From Bradyrhizobium sp. CB1717 (GTDB lineage Bacteria > Pseudomonadota > Alphaproteobacteria > Rhizobiales > Xanthobacteraceae), in the NCBI RefSeq assembly GCF_029714325.1, contig NZ_CP121666.1, positions 8,604,501-8,668,500 of the forward strand: a DNA stretch of 64,000 nucleotides. Reading direction: 5' to 3'. Shown here piece by piece: positions 11,102 to 19,035 of the stretch (position 1 is the first letter of the stretch; each line of letters opens with the position of its first letter). The translations under genes and the position numbers were made by a program. Below the pieces are notes generated by a model, which was given only the letters and a program-made list of their open reading frames with translations, was not told where the DNA came from and did not search any database.

Positions 11102-11363
11102 GGTTGTCCCCCGTCTGGTTCCCGTATGGATGCAGGCGGCCGCAAGACGCGACCGCCGGGCTTGGCTGGCGGTAGATGGCACACCGATTAGGGGGCACGT
11201 CAACTAGGACCGTGTGTATGCAAACGGTCTTCTGGCTGTCCGTTGGGCAAAACCCTGTTCCGCAGCCCAAGCGTTCGGCAATCCGGCGCCAAAATGCGCC
11301 GGAAACCGCGCTGCACTGCGGAAAATTTGTTCGCCGGATCAGACGAAGTATCGAGACGGAATT

Positions 11364-12782
11364 CTACGCCACGGACATATCGAGCGGGGGCGCGACGTGG
11401 TCCGGCAGCGGACAAACGTAAGGCGTTTTCGCCGTGCGCTTCTGAAGGTCGGCCTTGGCGGCCTTGATCAGCTCCGGATCCGTCAGCGCCTTGATGCCGA
11501 GCCCGGCCATCGCCTTGGCCGCCTGCACCATGGCCTTGTGCGCGTGCGGGCTCTTGCCCTGCGCCACCACCTGCCAGGTGTGGAAGGGCGTGCCGATTGC
11601 AACCGTGGGTGCGTGAACCTGCACGGTCGGCACCACCCAGCTGACGTCGCCCACGTCGGTCGAGCCGACAAGCGGATTGCGCTTGGCATCGAGCGGCACC
11701 AGGAAGTCGGCCAGCGGCCGATCGGTCGGCTCCATGCCGATCGCGTAGTAGACCGAGGAGATGTCCTTGTCGCTCAGCGTCGCGCGGATCTCTGTGGCGA
11801 AGCTCTTGTCCGCATCGTCGAAATGCGGCGGTCCGAGCTCTTCCATGACCCGATGCAGCGCCTGCTCCAGCGGCGCGTTCGGCAGGATGTTGGAGACCGC
11901 GGAGATGATCTTCATCTCGACCTTGGTCTCGGTCATCAGCGCAGCACCCTGCGCGATCTTGGACACGCGTTCGACCAGCTCGTTCATGCCGGGAAGATCG
12001 CGGGCGCGGATCGAGTAGCGCACGCGCGCATGCGCCTGCACCACGTTGGGCGCGATGCCGCCGGTGTCGAGCAGCGCATAATGCACGCGGGCATCGCTCG
12101 GCATGTGCTCGCGCATGTAGTTCACGCCGACATTCATCAGTTCCACGGCATCGAGCGCGGAACGGCCGAGATGCGGCGAGGCCGCCGCATGCGAGGTGCG
12201 GCCGGTGAAGATGAAGTCGGCGCGGGTGTTCGCGAGCGACGGCGTCACCGCCACTTCCCAGAAGCTGTGCGGATGCCAGGTGATGGCGATGTCGGCGTCC
12301 TCGAACGCGCCGACGCGCACCATGAAGGCCTTTGCCGCGCCGCCTTCTTCGGCCGGGCAGCCGTAATAGCGCACGCGGCCGGGCACCTTGTTCTCGGCAA
12401 GCCAGTCCTTCACGGCGGTCGCAGCGAGCAGCGCGGCAGAGCCAAGCAGGTTGTGGCCGCAGCCATGGCCATGGCCGCCGGTCTCGACCGGACGGTGTTC
12501 CGCAACGCCCGCCTCCTGGCTGAGGCCCGGCAGCGCATCATATTCACCCATGAAGGCGATGACCGGTCCGCCCTCGCCCCATTCGCCCATCAGCGCCGTC
12601 GGGATGCCGGCGACGTTCTCGGTGATGCGGAAGCCCTGATGACGCAGCTCGGCGAGATGTTCGGCGGCGGACCGCGCCTCGGTGTAGCACACCTCGGGCG
12701 TGCCCCAGACCTTGTCGCTGAGGTCGATGAAACGCGCCTTGATCGTGTCGACGCCACGCCAGATGTCGCTGCGGTTATCCAT
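11364..12782 (-). CDS. M20-family amidohydrolase (aminobenzoyl-glutamate hydrolase AbgB-like)
   Basis: A 472-residue metallopeptidase-fold enzyme. Metal-site motifs include AFMGEYDALPGLS, GGHGHGCGHNLLGSAALLAA and GCPAEEGGAAKAF; the dimerisation domain follows (around TSHAAASPHLGRSALDAVEL). The family hydrolyses amide bonds of N-acyl amino acids, aminobenzoyl-glutamate or indole-acetyl conjugates. I chose ATG 12782 (MDNRSDIW), giving the usual AbgB length; ATG 12836 has a GGCGGG sequence upstream and remains possible. The gene is 262 bp upstream of the peptide transporter on the same strand, suggesting that it processes an imported substrate. Confidence 0.88.
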   Translation of the reverse strand: MDNRSDIWRGVDTIKARFIDLSDKVWGTPEVCYTEARSAAEHLAELRHQGFRITENVAGIPTALMGEWGEGGPVIAFMGEYDALPGLSQEAGVAEHRPVETGGHGHGCGHNLLGSAALLAATAVKDWLAENKVPGRVRYYGCPAEEGGAAKAFMVRVGAFEDADIAITWHPHSFWEVAVTPSLANTRADFIFTGRTSHAAASPHLGRSALDAVELMNVGVNYMREHMPSDARVHYALLDTGGIAPNVVQAHARVRYSIRARDLPGMNELVERVSKIAQGAALMTETKVEMKIISAVSNILPNAPLEQALHRVMEELGPPHFDDADKSFATEIRATLSDKDISSVYYAIGMEPTDRPLADFLVPLDAKRNPLVGSTDVGDVSWVVPTVQVHAPTVAIGTPFHTWQVVAQGKSPHAHKAMVQAAKAMAGLGIKALTDPELIKAAKADLQKRTAKTPYVCPLPDHVAPPLDMSVA

Positions 12783-13070
12783 GCTTCGGTCCGTGATCCC
12801 TTGGTCAAACGAAGCGGCAATGGTTAGCAGCTTCATTGCAGCCCGCCTAGCACCTCGCCGGACAGCAGCCATGCGGCCGGTGCCGGATCGCGCCGTTGCC
12901 CGCCCGCTGTGCACGAGGCGTTTCCGTGCGTTTCGAAGATTTCATGCGGCGTTCTCCGGAATTGTTGAGCAACGAGGCTTTCAAGACGGCCCTCTCCGGC
13001 CTAAATTATCTGTGCTTCGCGCGTCGTCCGGCATGAATGGCGGCGCGATGCACTCAGCCAGGAGAACTCC

Positions 13071-14042
13071 ATGCCCGCCCTGACCGAATGGAGAGTGCCG
13101 CCGGCCAATCAGCCGCGTGCGAGCGATTACGGTTTCGATCTCGACCGCGCTCTCGCTTCCATCGTCGGCCTGCACGCCATCGTCCCGCCGGACGCATTCA
13201 GCGCCGAGACGCTGGGCACCGAACGCGCCGGCAACGGAGTCGTGATCGACGACGGGCTGGTGCTCACCATCGGCTATCTCATCACCGAAGCGGAATCGGT
13301 GTGGCTGCACCTTGCCGACGGACGTGTCGTCGAGGGGCACGCCCTCGGTTTCGATTCCGTCACCGGCTTCGGCCTCGTGCAAGCACTCGGTCAGCTCGAC
13401 GTCGAACCCTTGCCGCTCGGCAACTCGGCCGATACCCGCATCGGCGACCGCGTCGTGGTCGGCGGCGCCGGCGGCCGCACGCGGTCGGTTGCAAGCCAGA
13501 TCGTGGCCAAGCAGGAATTCGCCGGCTACTGGGAATATCTGCTGGATGAAGCCGTCTTCACCTATCCCGCGCATCCGAACTGGGGCGGCACCGGCCTGCT
13601 CAACGAGCGCGGCGAGTTGATCGGCATCGGCTCGCTCCAGCTCGAGCGAGAACGCGACGGCAAGGCCGAGCACGTCAACATGATCGTGCCGATCGACCTC
13701 TTGAAGCCGGTCCTGGAGGACTTGCGCAAATTCGGCCGCGTCAACAAGCCGTCGCGGCCCTGGCTCGGGCTCTACTCGACCGAGATCGACAACCGCGTGG
13801 TGGTGATCGGGATCTCCGCCAACGGCCCGGCCGCACGCGCCGAACTCAAGACCGGCGACGTCATCCTCGCCGTGGACGGCGACAAGGTCACGAGCCAGAC
13901 CGCCTTCTACAGGAAGATGTGGGCTCTCGGCGCCGCCGGCGTCGACGTGCCGCTGACCATCCATCACGAGGGCGTCACCTTCGACGTCACGGTGACCTCG
14001 ACCGATCGCTTCAGGCTGTTGAAGGCGCCGAAGCTGCACTGA
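13071..14042 (+). CDS. HtrA-like trypsin-fold protein with PDZ domain, catalytic triad apparently lost
   Basis: A 323-residue protein with a trypsin-like fold (about residues 50-215) and a C-terminal PDZ domain (about 230-315, GISANGPAARAELKTGDVIL). Against the HtrA/DegP pattern all three catalytic positions differ. The TxxHVV site reads TIGYLI (Tyr69). The RTDLAVL site reads VTGFGLV (Gly99). The GNSGGPL site reads PNWGGTGLL (Trp171). There is no signal peptide, so it is probably cytoplasmic. It is likely a scaffold or substrate-binding pseudoprotease. The esterase gene starts 22 bp downstream on the same strand, implying an operon. Family assignment is by sequence pattern; loss of activity is inferred. 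Confidence 0.85.
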   Translation: MPALTEWRVPPANQPRASDYGFDLDRALASIVGLHAIVPPDAFSAETLGTERAGNGVVIDDGLVLTIGYLITEAESVWLHLADGRVVEGHALGFDSVTGFGLVQALGQLDVEPLPLGNSADTRIGDRVVVGGAGGRTRSVASQIVAKQEFAGYWEYLLDEAVFTYPAHPNWGGTGLLNERGELIGIGSLQLERERDGKAEHVNMIVPIDLLKPVLEDLRKFGRVNKPSRPWLGLYSTEIDNRVVVIGISANGPAARAELKTGDVILAVDGDKVTSQTAFYRKMWALGAAGVDVPLTIHHEGVTFDVTVTSTDRFRLLKAPKLH

Positions 14043-14063
14043 CCCCAAGCCAGGAACGCCGCG

Positions 14064-15134
14064 ATGAGCGAGGCCGTGATCGACGACATCGTGGCCGTGC
14101 TGCCGCCGCTGCTCAATGCGCTTGAAGCGCTCGGCTTCTTCCAGCGGCATTTGCACCCGCCGGCCTTTGCCTCGGTGATGAACGCGATCGGCGCGCCGGA
14201 CGAGGCGCTGCAGGCATCGCACGCTGCGATTGGAGAATGGCCGGAGCAATTCGCCGGACTGCGCGAACGACTCGACCGCGCCTGCAACGAGACACTCGCC
14301 GCCTTTACCGGTATCCGCGATGTCGAGCGCGGCAATGGCGATCTAGTCGCCGTGTTTCGCGCACTGCGCCACGCGCCGCGCGCGCTGGAGGCGCTCTATC
14401 CACTGGCGGTACAGTTTCCGCCAGTGAGTAACTTCTTCCTCAACGCCGCAAATCGCGAGAATGAGGATCTGCTCTCGCGACTGGAGGTCAGCGCGAATGA
14501 GCACACCGGCATCTTCCACGAGCACAACGAGCCCGGCAGCCGCGGCGGCTTCTCGGTCTATGTCCCCGAATATTACAGGCCCGATCGCGCCATGCCGCTG
14601 GTGATGGCGCTGCATGGCGGCAGCGGCAACGGCCGCGGCTTTCTTTGGAGCTGGCTGCGCGATGCACGCAGTCTTGGCGCAATCCTGGTGGCACCGACTG
14701 CAACCGGACCGACCTGGGCCCTGATGGGCGATGACGCCGACACGCCGAACCTGATGCGCATCCTCGAGACCGTCCGCAGCCGCTGGACCATCGACGCCTC
14801 GCGCATGCTGCTGACCGGCATGAGCGACGGCGGCACCTTCTGCTACGTCACCGGCCTCGACGGCGCTTCGCCCTTCACGCATCTCGCGCCGGTCGCGGCG
14901 ACCTTCCATCCGCTGATGGCGGAGATGGCGGACGCCGAGCGCATGCGGGGCCTGCCCATCTTCATCACCCATGGCAAGCTCGACTGGATGTTTCCGGTGC
15001 AGACCGCGCGGCAGACGCAGGCTGCGCTCTCCGCCGCCGGCGCCGACGTCAGCTACCGCGAGATCGACGACCTCAGCCACACCTATCCGCGCGAGATCAA
15101 CGCGAAGCTGCTGGCGTGGCTGAACGGAGAATGA
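14064..15134 (+). CDS. Alpha/beta-hydrolase, phospholipase/carboxylesterase-like
   Basis: A 356-residue protein. An N-terminal helical region of about 130 residues with no recognised fold precedes an alpha/beta-hydrolase domain. The domain has the oxyanion segment LVMALHGGSGNGRGF (about 179-193), the nucleophile elbow TGMSDGG with Ser254, an Asp in HGKLDWMF (Asp307) and His339 in DDLSHTYP. This matches poly-hydroxyalkanoate depolymerase/feruloyl-esterase-like or phospholipase/carboxylesterase enzymes. No signal peptide is seen. It follows the HtrA-like gene closely, which suggests a shared function. Confidence 0.85.
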   Translation: MSEAVIDDIVAVLPPLLNALEALGFFQRHLHPPAFASVMNAIGAPDEALQASHAAIGEWPEQFAGLRERLDRACNETLAAFTGIRDVERGNGDLVAVFRALRHAPRALEALYPLAVQFPPVSNFFLNAANRENEDLLSRLEVSANEHTGIFHEHNEPGSRGGFSVYVPEYYRPDRAMPLVMALHGGSGNGRGFLWSWLRDARSLGAILVAPTATGPTWALMGDDADTPNLMRILETVRSRWTIDASRMLLTGMSDGGTFCYVTGLDGASPFTHLAPVAATFHPLMAEMADAERMRGLPIFITHGKLDWMFPVQTARQTQAALSAAGADVSYREIDDLSHTYPREINAKLLAWLNGE

Positions 15135-15217
15135 ACAACCTCTCCTTAGATGCGCCGCATGGCCGCGGAACCATCGTGGCCGTGCCGACGTTATCGGCGC
15201 GACACCGGAGGCTCGCT

Positions 15218-15424
15218 ATGAGGACTTTTTTCGGAATGATTTTGGGCGCGCTGCTGCTTGCGGGCGGCGTCTATGTCTATGACTCCATGCAGACCTCGTC
15301 GGTCGCCAATGGCGAGGTCGCAACCACCAATCGCACCATCGTGAACTGGGATGTCGCGAAGGCCGATTGGGATGCGCTGCGCGATCGCGCGCACAAGGAC
15401 TGGGTCCGCATCTCGTCGAAGTAA
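15218..15424 (+). CDS. Small single-span membrane protein
   Basis: A 68-residue product starting at ATG 15218, with CCGGAGG eight bases upstream. An N-terminal hydrophobic helix (MRTFFGMILGALLLAGGVYV) is followed by a polar region ending in DWDALRDRAHKDWVRISSK, which would lie in the periplasm or be a secreted tail. Function unknown. A strong intrinsic terminator follows 20 bp after the stop. Confidence 0.65.
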   Translation: MRTFFGMILGALLLAGGVYVYDSMQTSSVANGEVATTNRTIVNWDVAKADWDALRDRAHKDWVRISSK

Positions 15425-15444
15425 CGTCGCGGTATCATGAACAA

Positions 15445-15477
15445 GGCGCCGTCGCGGGTCCGCGGCGGCGCCTTTGT
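15445..15477 (+). terminator. Rho-independent terminator
   Basis: A GC-rich hairpin (GGCGCCG...CGCGG / CCGCGGCGGCGCC) followed by TTTGTGTT, placed directly after the small membrane protein gene. It ends the transcript that may start before the HtrA-like gene and separates it from the convergent DsbA-like gene. Confidence 0.75.
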
Positions 15478-15503
15478 GTTGGCTACGATCAAGGTTGCGC
15501 GCG

Positions 15504-16166
15504 TCAGTTCATCTTGGCTTTGCGGGCGTCGGCGATCACCTGCTCGAACTCGGTCATGCTGAGCACGCCGGGCACGCGGTACTTGCCGACGATGAAGGAC
15601 GGGGTGCCGCGGAAACCAAAAGCCTCAGCCTGCTCGTTGTTGCGCTTGAGGATGGCGTCGATGTCCTTGGCGTGTTCGGTGAGATCGCGCTTCAGCCGGT
15701 CCATGTCGACGCCGGCGGCCGCGAGCAGCTCGTTGATGCGCGGCTCGGTCAGGCGCGAAGAGACGCCCATCATGGCGTCGTGGGCCTGGTGGTACTTGTC
15801 CTGGAATTTGGCCGCGAGCGCGATCCGTGCCGCCGTGACCGAGACCGGCCCGAGGATCGGCCAGTCCTTCATCACCAGCCTCACCTTGCCGTCATCCTGG
15901 ACGACCTGGCGCAGCTCGGGTTCGAGCTTGCGGCAATAGGGACAATTGTAGTCGGACCATTCGACGATGGTGATGTTGCCGTCGGGATTGCCGGCGACCG
16001 GCGTGTCGGGATCGCGCAGCACCTTGGATTCGGTGAGCACCTCGTCGTCGCCGGCGGCTGCCAATGCCGAGGTGATGCCGCCCGCCGCGAGGGTGCCCGC
16101 CCCGATCAGCGTCAGTGCCGCGCGCCGGGTCGGCACCAGGCGGTTCTTATTTCCAGATCCAGTCAT
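15504..16166 (-). CDS. DsbA-family thiol-disulfide oxidoreductase (DSBA/Com1-like), Tat-exported
   Basis: A 220-residue protein starting at ATG 16166 with GGGACGAG upstream; an earlier frame start at 16232 is less likely. The N-terminus has a twin-arginine-like signal (PTRRAALTLIGAGTLAAGG). The thioredoxin fold carries the active-site CPYC (Cys75 and Cys78) in EWSDYNCPYCRKLEPEL and ends with a cis-Pro loop GTPSFIVG. It probably oxidises or isomerises disulfides in periplasmic proteins. It follows lrgB on the same strand, 89 bp apart, and dsbB lies about 5 kb away. Confidence 0.9.
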   Translation of the reverse strand: MTGSGNKNRLVPTRRAALTLIGAGTLAAGGITSALAAAGDDEVLTESKVLRDPDTPVAGNPDGNITIVEWSDYNCPYCRKLEPELRQVVQDDGKVRLVMKDWPILGPVSVTAARIALAAKFQDKYHQAHDAMMGVSSRLTEPRINELLAAAGVDMDRLKRDLTEHAKDIDAILKRNNEQAEAFGFRGTPSFIVGKYRVPGVLSMTEFEQVIADARKAKMN

Positions 16167-16254
16167 ATCTCGTCCCGTTTCGGTCCCATCTTCGGCAAAT
16201 ACGGCTTGGGACCGGGAATTGTTACCGACCATATAGAGTGTCGCGGCAGCGATG

Positions 16255-16977
16255 TCATCGCACCAGCAGCGTGACCGCCAAGGGGACCAGGAACGAGGTC
16301 ACCAAAGCGTTCAGGCTCATGGCGATGCCGGAGAAGACGCCGGCGATCTCGTCGACCTGGAACGCGCGCGCCGTGCCGATGCCGTGCGCGGCCAGGCCCG
16401 CGGCAAAGCCGCGAGCCCGGTAATCGGTGATGCCGGTGCGGTTCATCAGCGGCGTCACGATGATCGCGCCCATGATGCCGGTGAGGATCACCGCGACCGC
16501 CGCCAGCGAAGGATCGGCATGCAGGGACTCGGCGATGCCCATGGCGACGCCGGCGGTGACGGATTTCGGCGCCAGCGACAGCACGACATCGCGCGGCAGT
16601 CCGGCAAGTTCGGCCAGCAGCACCACCGACACGACCGCCGTGACCGAGCCCGCGATCAGCGCCACCAGCATCGGCACGATGGATGAAACCACGCGCTTGC
16701 GGTTCTCGTAGAGCGGCACGGCGAGCGCGACGGTCGCGGGCCCCAGCAGGAAGTGCACGAATTGCGCGCCGGCGAAATAGGTGGTGTAGGAGGTGCCGGT
16801 CAGGAGCAGGAACGCGCCGATGATCCACGTCGCATGCAGCACGGGATTGGCGAGCGGATGGCGCCGCGTCGCCAGCGACACCGCATCCGTGCTTGCATAG
16901 ACCAGCAGGGTCACGGTCAGCCACAGCAGCGGGGACTGCGAGAGATAGACCCAGAGCGAGAACGGGTTGTCCTTCAT
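16255..16977 (-). CDS. lrgB: LrgB/CidB-family membrane protein
   Basis: A 240-residue polytopic membrane protein with the family signatures LSLAPKSVTAGVAMGIAES and ARGFAAGLAAHGIGTARA. LrgB works with LrgA; in Gram-positive bacteria the pair was described as holin/antiholin-like, while homologues elsewhere take part in pyruvate or glycolate export. Its start overlaps the lrgA stop by 4 bp. The role here (three-carbon acid efflux or envelope control) is open. Confidence 0.9.
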   Translation of the reverse strand: MKDNPFSLWVYLSQSPLLWLTVTLLVYASTDAVSLATRRHPLANPVLHATWIIGAFLLLTGTSYTTYFAGAQFVHFLLGPATVALAVPLYENRKRVVSSIVPMLVALIAGSVTAVVSVVLLAELAGLPRDVVLSLAPKSVTAGVAMGIAESLHADPSLAAVAVILTGIMGAIIVTPLMNRTGITDYRARGFAAGLAAHGIGTARAFQVDEIAGVFSGIAMSLNALVTSFLVPLAVTLLVR

Positions 16978-17357
16978 CGCGCGTCCTGTTGCCGCAACAA
17001 TCGGCTGACGAGGCGGAAGGTCAGCACAGTCGCGAGCAGCGTGACGACCACGGACAGTGCGAGCACGACGACGATGGCGATGCCGTGAGACGCGAGGAGA
17101 TCGAGCTCCTGCACGACACCGACGCCGGCCGGCACGAAGAGCAGCGAGAGATGGGCCAGAAGGCCCTTGCTCGCCGTCTCGATGCCGTTGTCACGCAGCG
17201 GCCCGCGCGCAAGCAGCGCAAAGCGGTCGCGGGCGAGCAGCACGATCAGGAGCAGAAGAAGTCCGAGCACGGGTCCCGGCAATGGCAGGCCGAGGCCGCG
17301 CACGACGGCTTCGCCGATCAACTGGCAGAGCAGGATGAGGCCGAGACTTGCGAGCAT
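16974..17357 (-). CDS. lrgA: LrgA/CidA-family membrane protein
   Basis: A 127-residue protein with four predicted membrane spans, including LPLPGPVLGLLLLLIVLLAR, the conserved PGPV motif of CidA/LrgA, and HLSLLFVPAGVGVVQELDLL. It is the small partner of LrgB, with which it forms a two-gene unit with overlapping stop and start codons. Confidence 0.88.
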   Translation of the reverse strand: MLASLGLILLCQLIGEAVVRGLGLPLPGPVLGLLLLLIVLLARDRFALLARGPLRDNGIETASKGLLAHLSLLFVPAGVGVVQELDLLASHGIAIVVVLALSVVVTLLATVLTFRLVSRLLRQQDAR

Positions 17358-17401
17358 GGCGTTCGCATCAAGGGATGCGCCGCCAAGCTTGTCAATCGCC
17401 G

Positions 17402-17878
17402 CTATGCGCGCGACGCGCGCACCTCATGCGAACTCGCAGGGCGAGGCAGCATCGCCATCAGCGTCCCGGTCATCGTGGCGATCAGCGTGGTCTTGCCCTC
17501 ATGCTCGGCGAAGGCCTTTGCCTCGCAGAAGGTGAGCGTACGGCCGGGCTTGACCACCTCGGCCTTGAAGACGAAACGCTCGCCCCGGGCGGGTGCGAGC
17601 AGCGTGGTCTTGAATTCGACGGTGAGGATATCGGCCTCCGGCGGCATCAGGGTGAAGGCGGCAACGCCGCAGGCGTTGTCGAGCCCGGCCGTGATGATGC
17701 CGGCATGGATAAAGCCGTTCTGCTGTGTGAAGGCCGGCGCATGCAGCATCGCCAGCTCGACCTCGCCCGGCGCGAGACGGACGATCACGATGCCGAGCGT
17801 GCGCATTGCCGGCTGGCCGTCGAACATGGCGATGGCCGCAGCACGATAGCCCGGGTTTTTCGGCTCGAACGCGGTCAT
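17402..17878 (-). CDS. PaaI-type hotdog-fold thioesterase
   Basis: A 158-residue hotdog protein with the PaaI-family core QNGFIHAGIITAGLDNACG (the catalytic Asp is in LDNA) and a strand region VEFKTTLLAPARGE. The family cleaves acyl-CoA thioesters, often aromatic or stalled intermediates of phenylacetate-type degradation. Its ATG is three bases after the stop of the adjacent thioesterase gene, so both are co-transcribed, probably under the divergent TetR regulator. Confidence 0.88.
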   Translation of the reverse strand: MTAFEPKNPGYRAAAIAMFDGQPAMRTLGIVIVRLAPGEVELAMLHAPAFTQQNGFIHAGIITAGLDNACGVAAFTLMPPEADILTVEFKTTLLAPARGERFVFKAEVVKPGRTLTFCEAKAFAEHEGKTTLIATMTGTLMAMLPRPASSHEVRASRA

Positions 17879-17881
17879 GGC

Positions 17882-18310
17882 TCACACCTCGGCCGGTTCG
17901 ACGAGATGCCTCGAGGCAGCTTCGCGGATGGCATCGGCGAACGGCGCGGACTTGCGGAGCTGACGGTCCATATGCACGCCGGTGATCTCGCAGGTCGCGG
18001 CGATTTCCCGGGTCTCGGCATTGCGCATGTCGTGCCGGAAGCGGATCGACTTGTCGCGAACCTCGAGCAGGTGGCTGTGGATCTCGACGATGTCGCCGGC
18101 GAGCAGCTCGCGCTTGTAGGCGATGTTCTGCTGGACCGCGGCCATGCCGCGCCCGGAGCTGCGCAGGTAACTCGGCGTCAGCCCGAGACGGGCGAACAGA
18201 TTCCAATTGGCCTCGTCGAATTTGCCGACATACCACATGATGTTCATGTGGCCGACATGGTCGCATTGCCACGGATAAACCGTGCCGCGATAGGTCGCCT
18301 CCCGCTCCAT
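17882..18310 (-). CDS. 4-hydroxybenzoyl-CoA/YbgC-type acyl-CoA thioesterase
   Basis: A 142-residue hotdog protein starting at ATG 18310 (MEREATYRG) after GGGAGAAAATTGCG. The YbgC/4HBT active-site motif is WQCDHVGHMNIMWYVGKFDE with catalytic Asp and the GHMN loop. It would hydrolyse a short or aromatic acyl-CoA. It is the first gene of a two-thioesterase operon divergent from a TetR gene, with two palindromes in the shared promoter region. Confidence 0.88.
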   Translation of the reverse strand: MEREATYRGTVYPWQCDHVGHMNIMWYVGKFDEANWNLFARLGLTPSYLRSSGRGMAAVQQNIAYKRELLAGDIVEIHSHLLEVRDKSIRFRHDMRNAETREIAATCEITGVHMDRQLRKSAPFADAIREAASRHLVEPAEV

Positions 18311-18347
18311 CGCAATTTTCTCCCTGCCCGTTCCGCTCTTTATTTGT

Positions 18348-18365
18348 TGATACGGTAGCGTATCA
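18348..18365. promoter_or_regulatory. Operator-like palindrome 1 in the thioesterase/tetR intergenic region
   Basis: TGATACGGTAGCGTATCA: perfect 7-bp arms TGATACG/CGTATCA around GTAG. It is 38 bp upstream of the thioesterase start and shares the ATACGG...CGTAT core with the second site 20 bp away. The placement between divergent genes is typical of TetR-family autoregulation. Confidence 0.7.
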
Positions 18366-18384
18366 GGGCTCCGGCGCGTTAGCA

Positions 18385-18398
18385 ATACGGCACCGTAT
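18385..18398. promoter_or_regulatory. Operator-like palindrome 2 in the thioesterase/tetR intergenic region
   Basis: ATACGGCACCGTAT: perfect 6-bp arms around CA, flanked by CA and CA. Together with site 1 it suggests the consensus GATACGGNNCCGTATC. It lies 24 bp upstream of the tetR start. Confidence 0.7.
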
Positions 18399-18421
18399 CA
18401 AGAACCGGTGAGGCTTCCTTC

Positions 18422-18970
18422 ATGAGTGACGGCAAGGGCGATGTCTGGGTCGAGGCGGGGTTCGCCGAGCTCGCCCGCTCGGGGGTCGAGGGTGTCAGGG
18501 TCGAGGTGCTCGCCAAGAATCTCGGCGTCACCAAGGGTGGCTTCTACCGCCGTTTCGCCGACCGCGCCGCGCTGCTCGAGACCATGCTGGGACGCTGGCG
18601 CGAGGGGCGCGCGGCGTCGATCGCGCAGCAGACGAGCCTCGACGGCGAGGCGCCCCGCGAACGGCTGAAGGCGGTGATCCAGCTCTATTCGGAGCGGCTC
18701 AATCCGGAAGGCATGGCGATCGAGCTCGCGATCCGGCAATGGGCCCGCTCGGACGAGAACGCCGCGGCCGCGGTCGCGAGCGTGGATGCCGCGCGGCTCA
18801 AGCACGTTGCCGAGCTCTATCGCGCGACCGGCTTAGAGGCCGAGGAAGCCGAGGCGCAGGCCTTCCTGTTCTATTGCTTCATCTTCGGCCAGAGCCTGCT
18901 GTTCGTCGAGCGCGGCCCGCGCAAGCGTTCGCAGCTCGTGGCGAAGTCGGCCGAGAAGCTGTTGGACTAG
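18422..18970 (+). CDS. TetR/AcrR-family transcriptional regulator
   Basis: A 182-residue regulator. The N-terminal helix-turn-helix (about residues 8-55) contains GVEGVRVEVLAKNLGVTKGG followed by FYRRFADRAALLETML, the standard TetR recognition helix and tetramer-like pattern. The all-helical C-terminal ligand and dimer domain follows. It is transcribed divergently from two thioesterase genes and likely represses them and itself through the two palindromes at 18348-18398; a CoA ester or its acid would be a logical effector (inference). Confidence 0.9.
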   Translation: MSDGKGDVWVEAGFAELARSGVEGVRVEVLAKNLGVTKGGFYRRFADRAALLETMLGRWREGRAASIAQQTSLDGEAPRERLKAVIQLYSERLNPEGMAIELAIRQWARSDENAAAAVASVDAARLKHVAELYRATGLEAEEAEAQAFLFYCFIFGQSLLFVERGPRKRSQLVAKSAEKLLD

Positions 18971-18979
18971 ACGATCGGA

Positions 18980-19014
18980 TCAAACGAAAATGGCCGGAGC
19001 TTTGCTCCGGCCAT
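18980..19014 (-). terminator. Intrinsic terminator of the minus-strand gene at 19036
   Basis: A perfect 11-bp stem ATGGCCGGAGC (18990-19000) / GCTCCGGCCAT (19004-19014) with a 3-base loop. Read on the minus strand it is followed by TTTTCGTTTG. It also lies after the convergent tetR gene. Confidence 0.75.
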
Positions 19015-19035
19015 CGCATCCCGTTCCGTTGAAGC

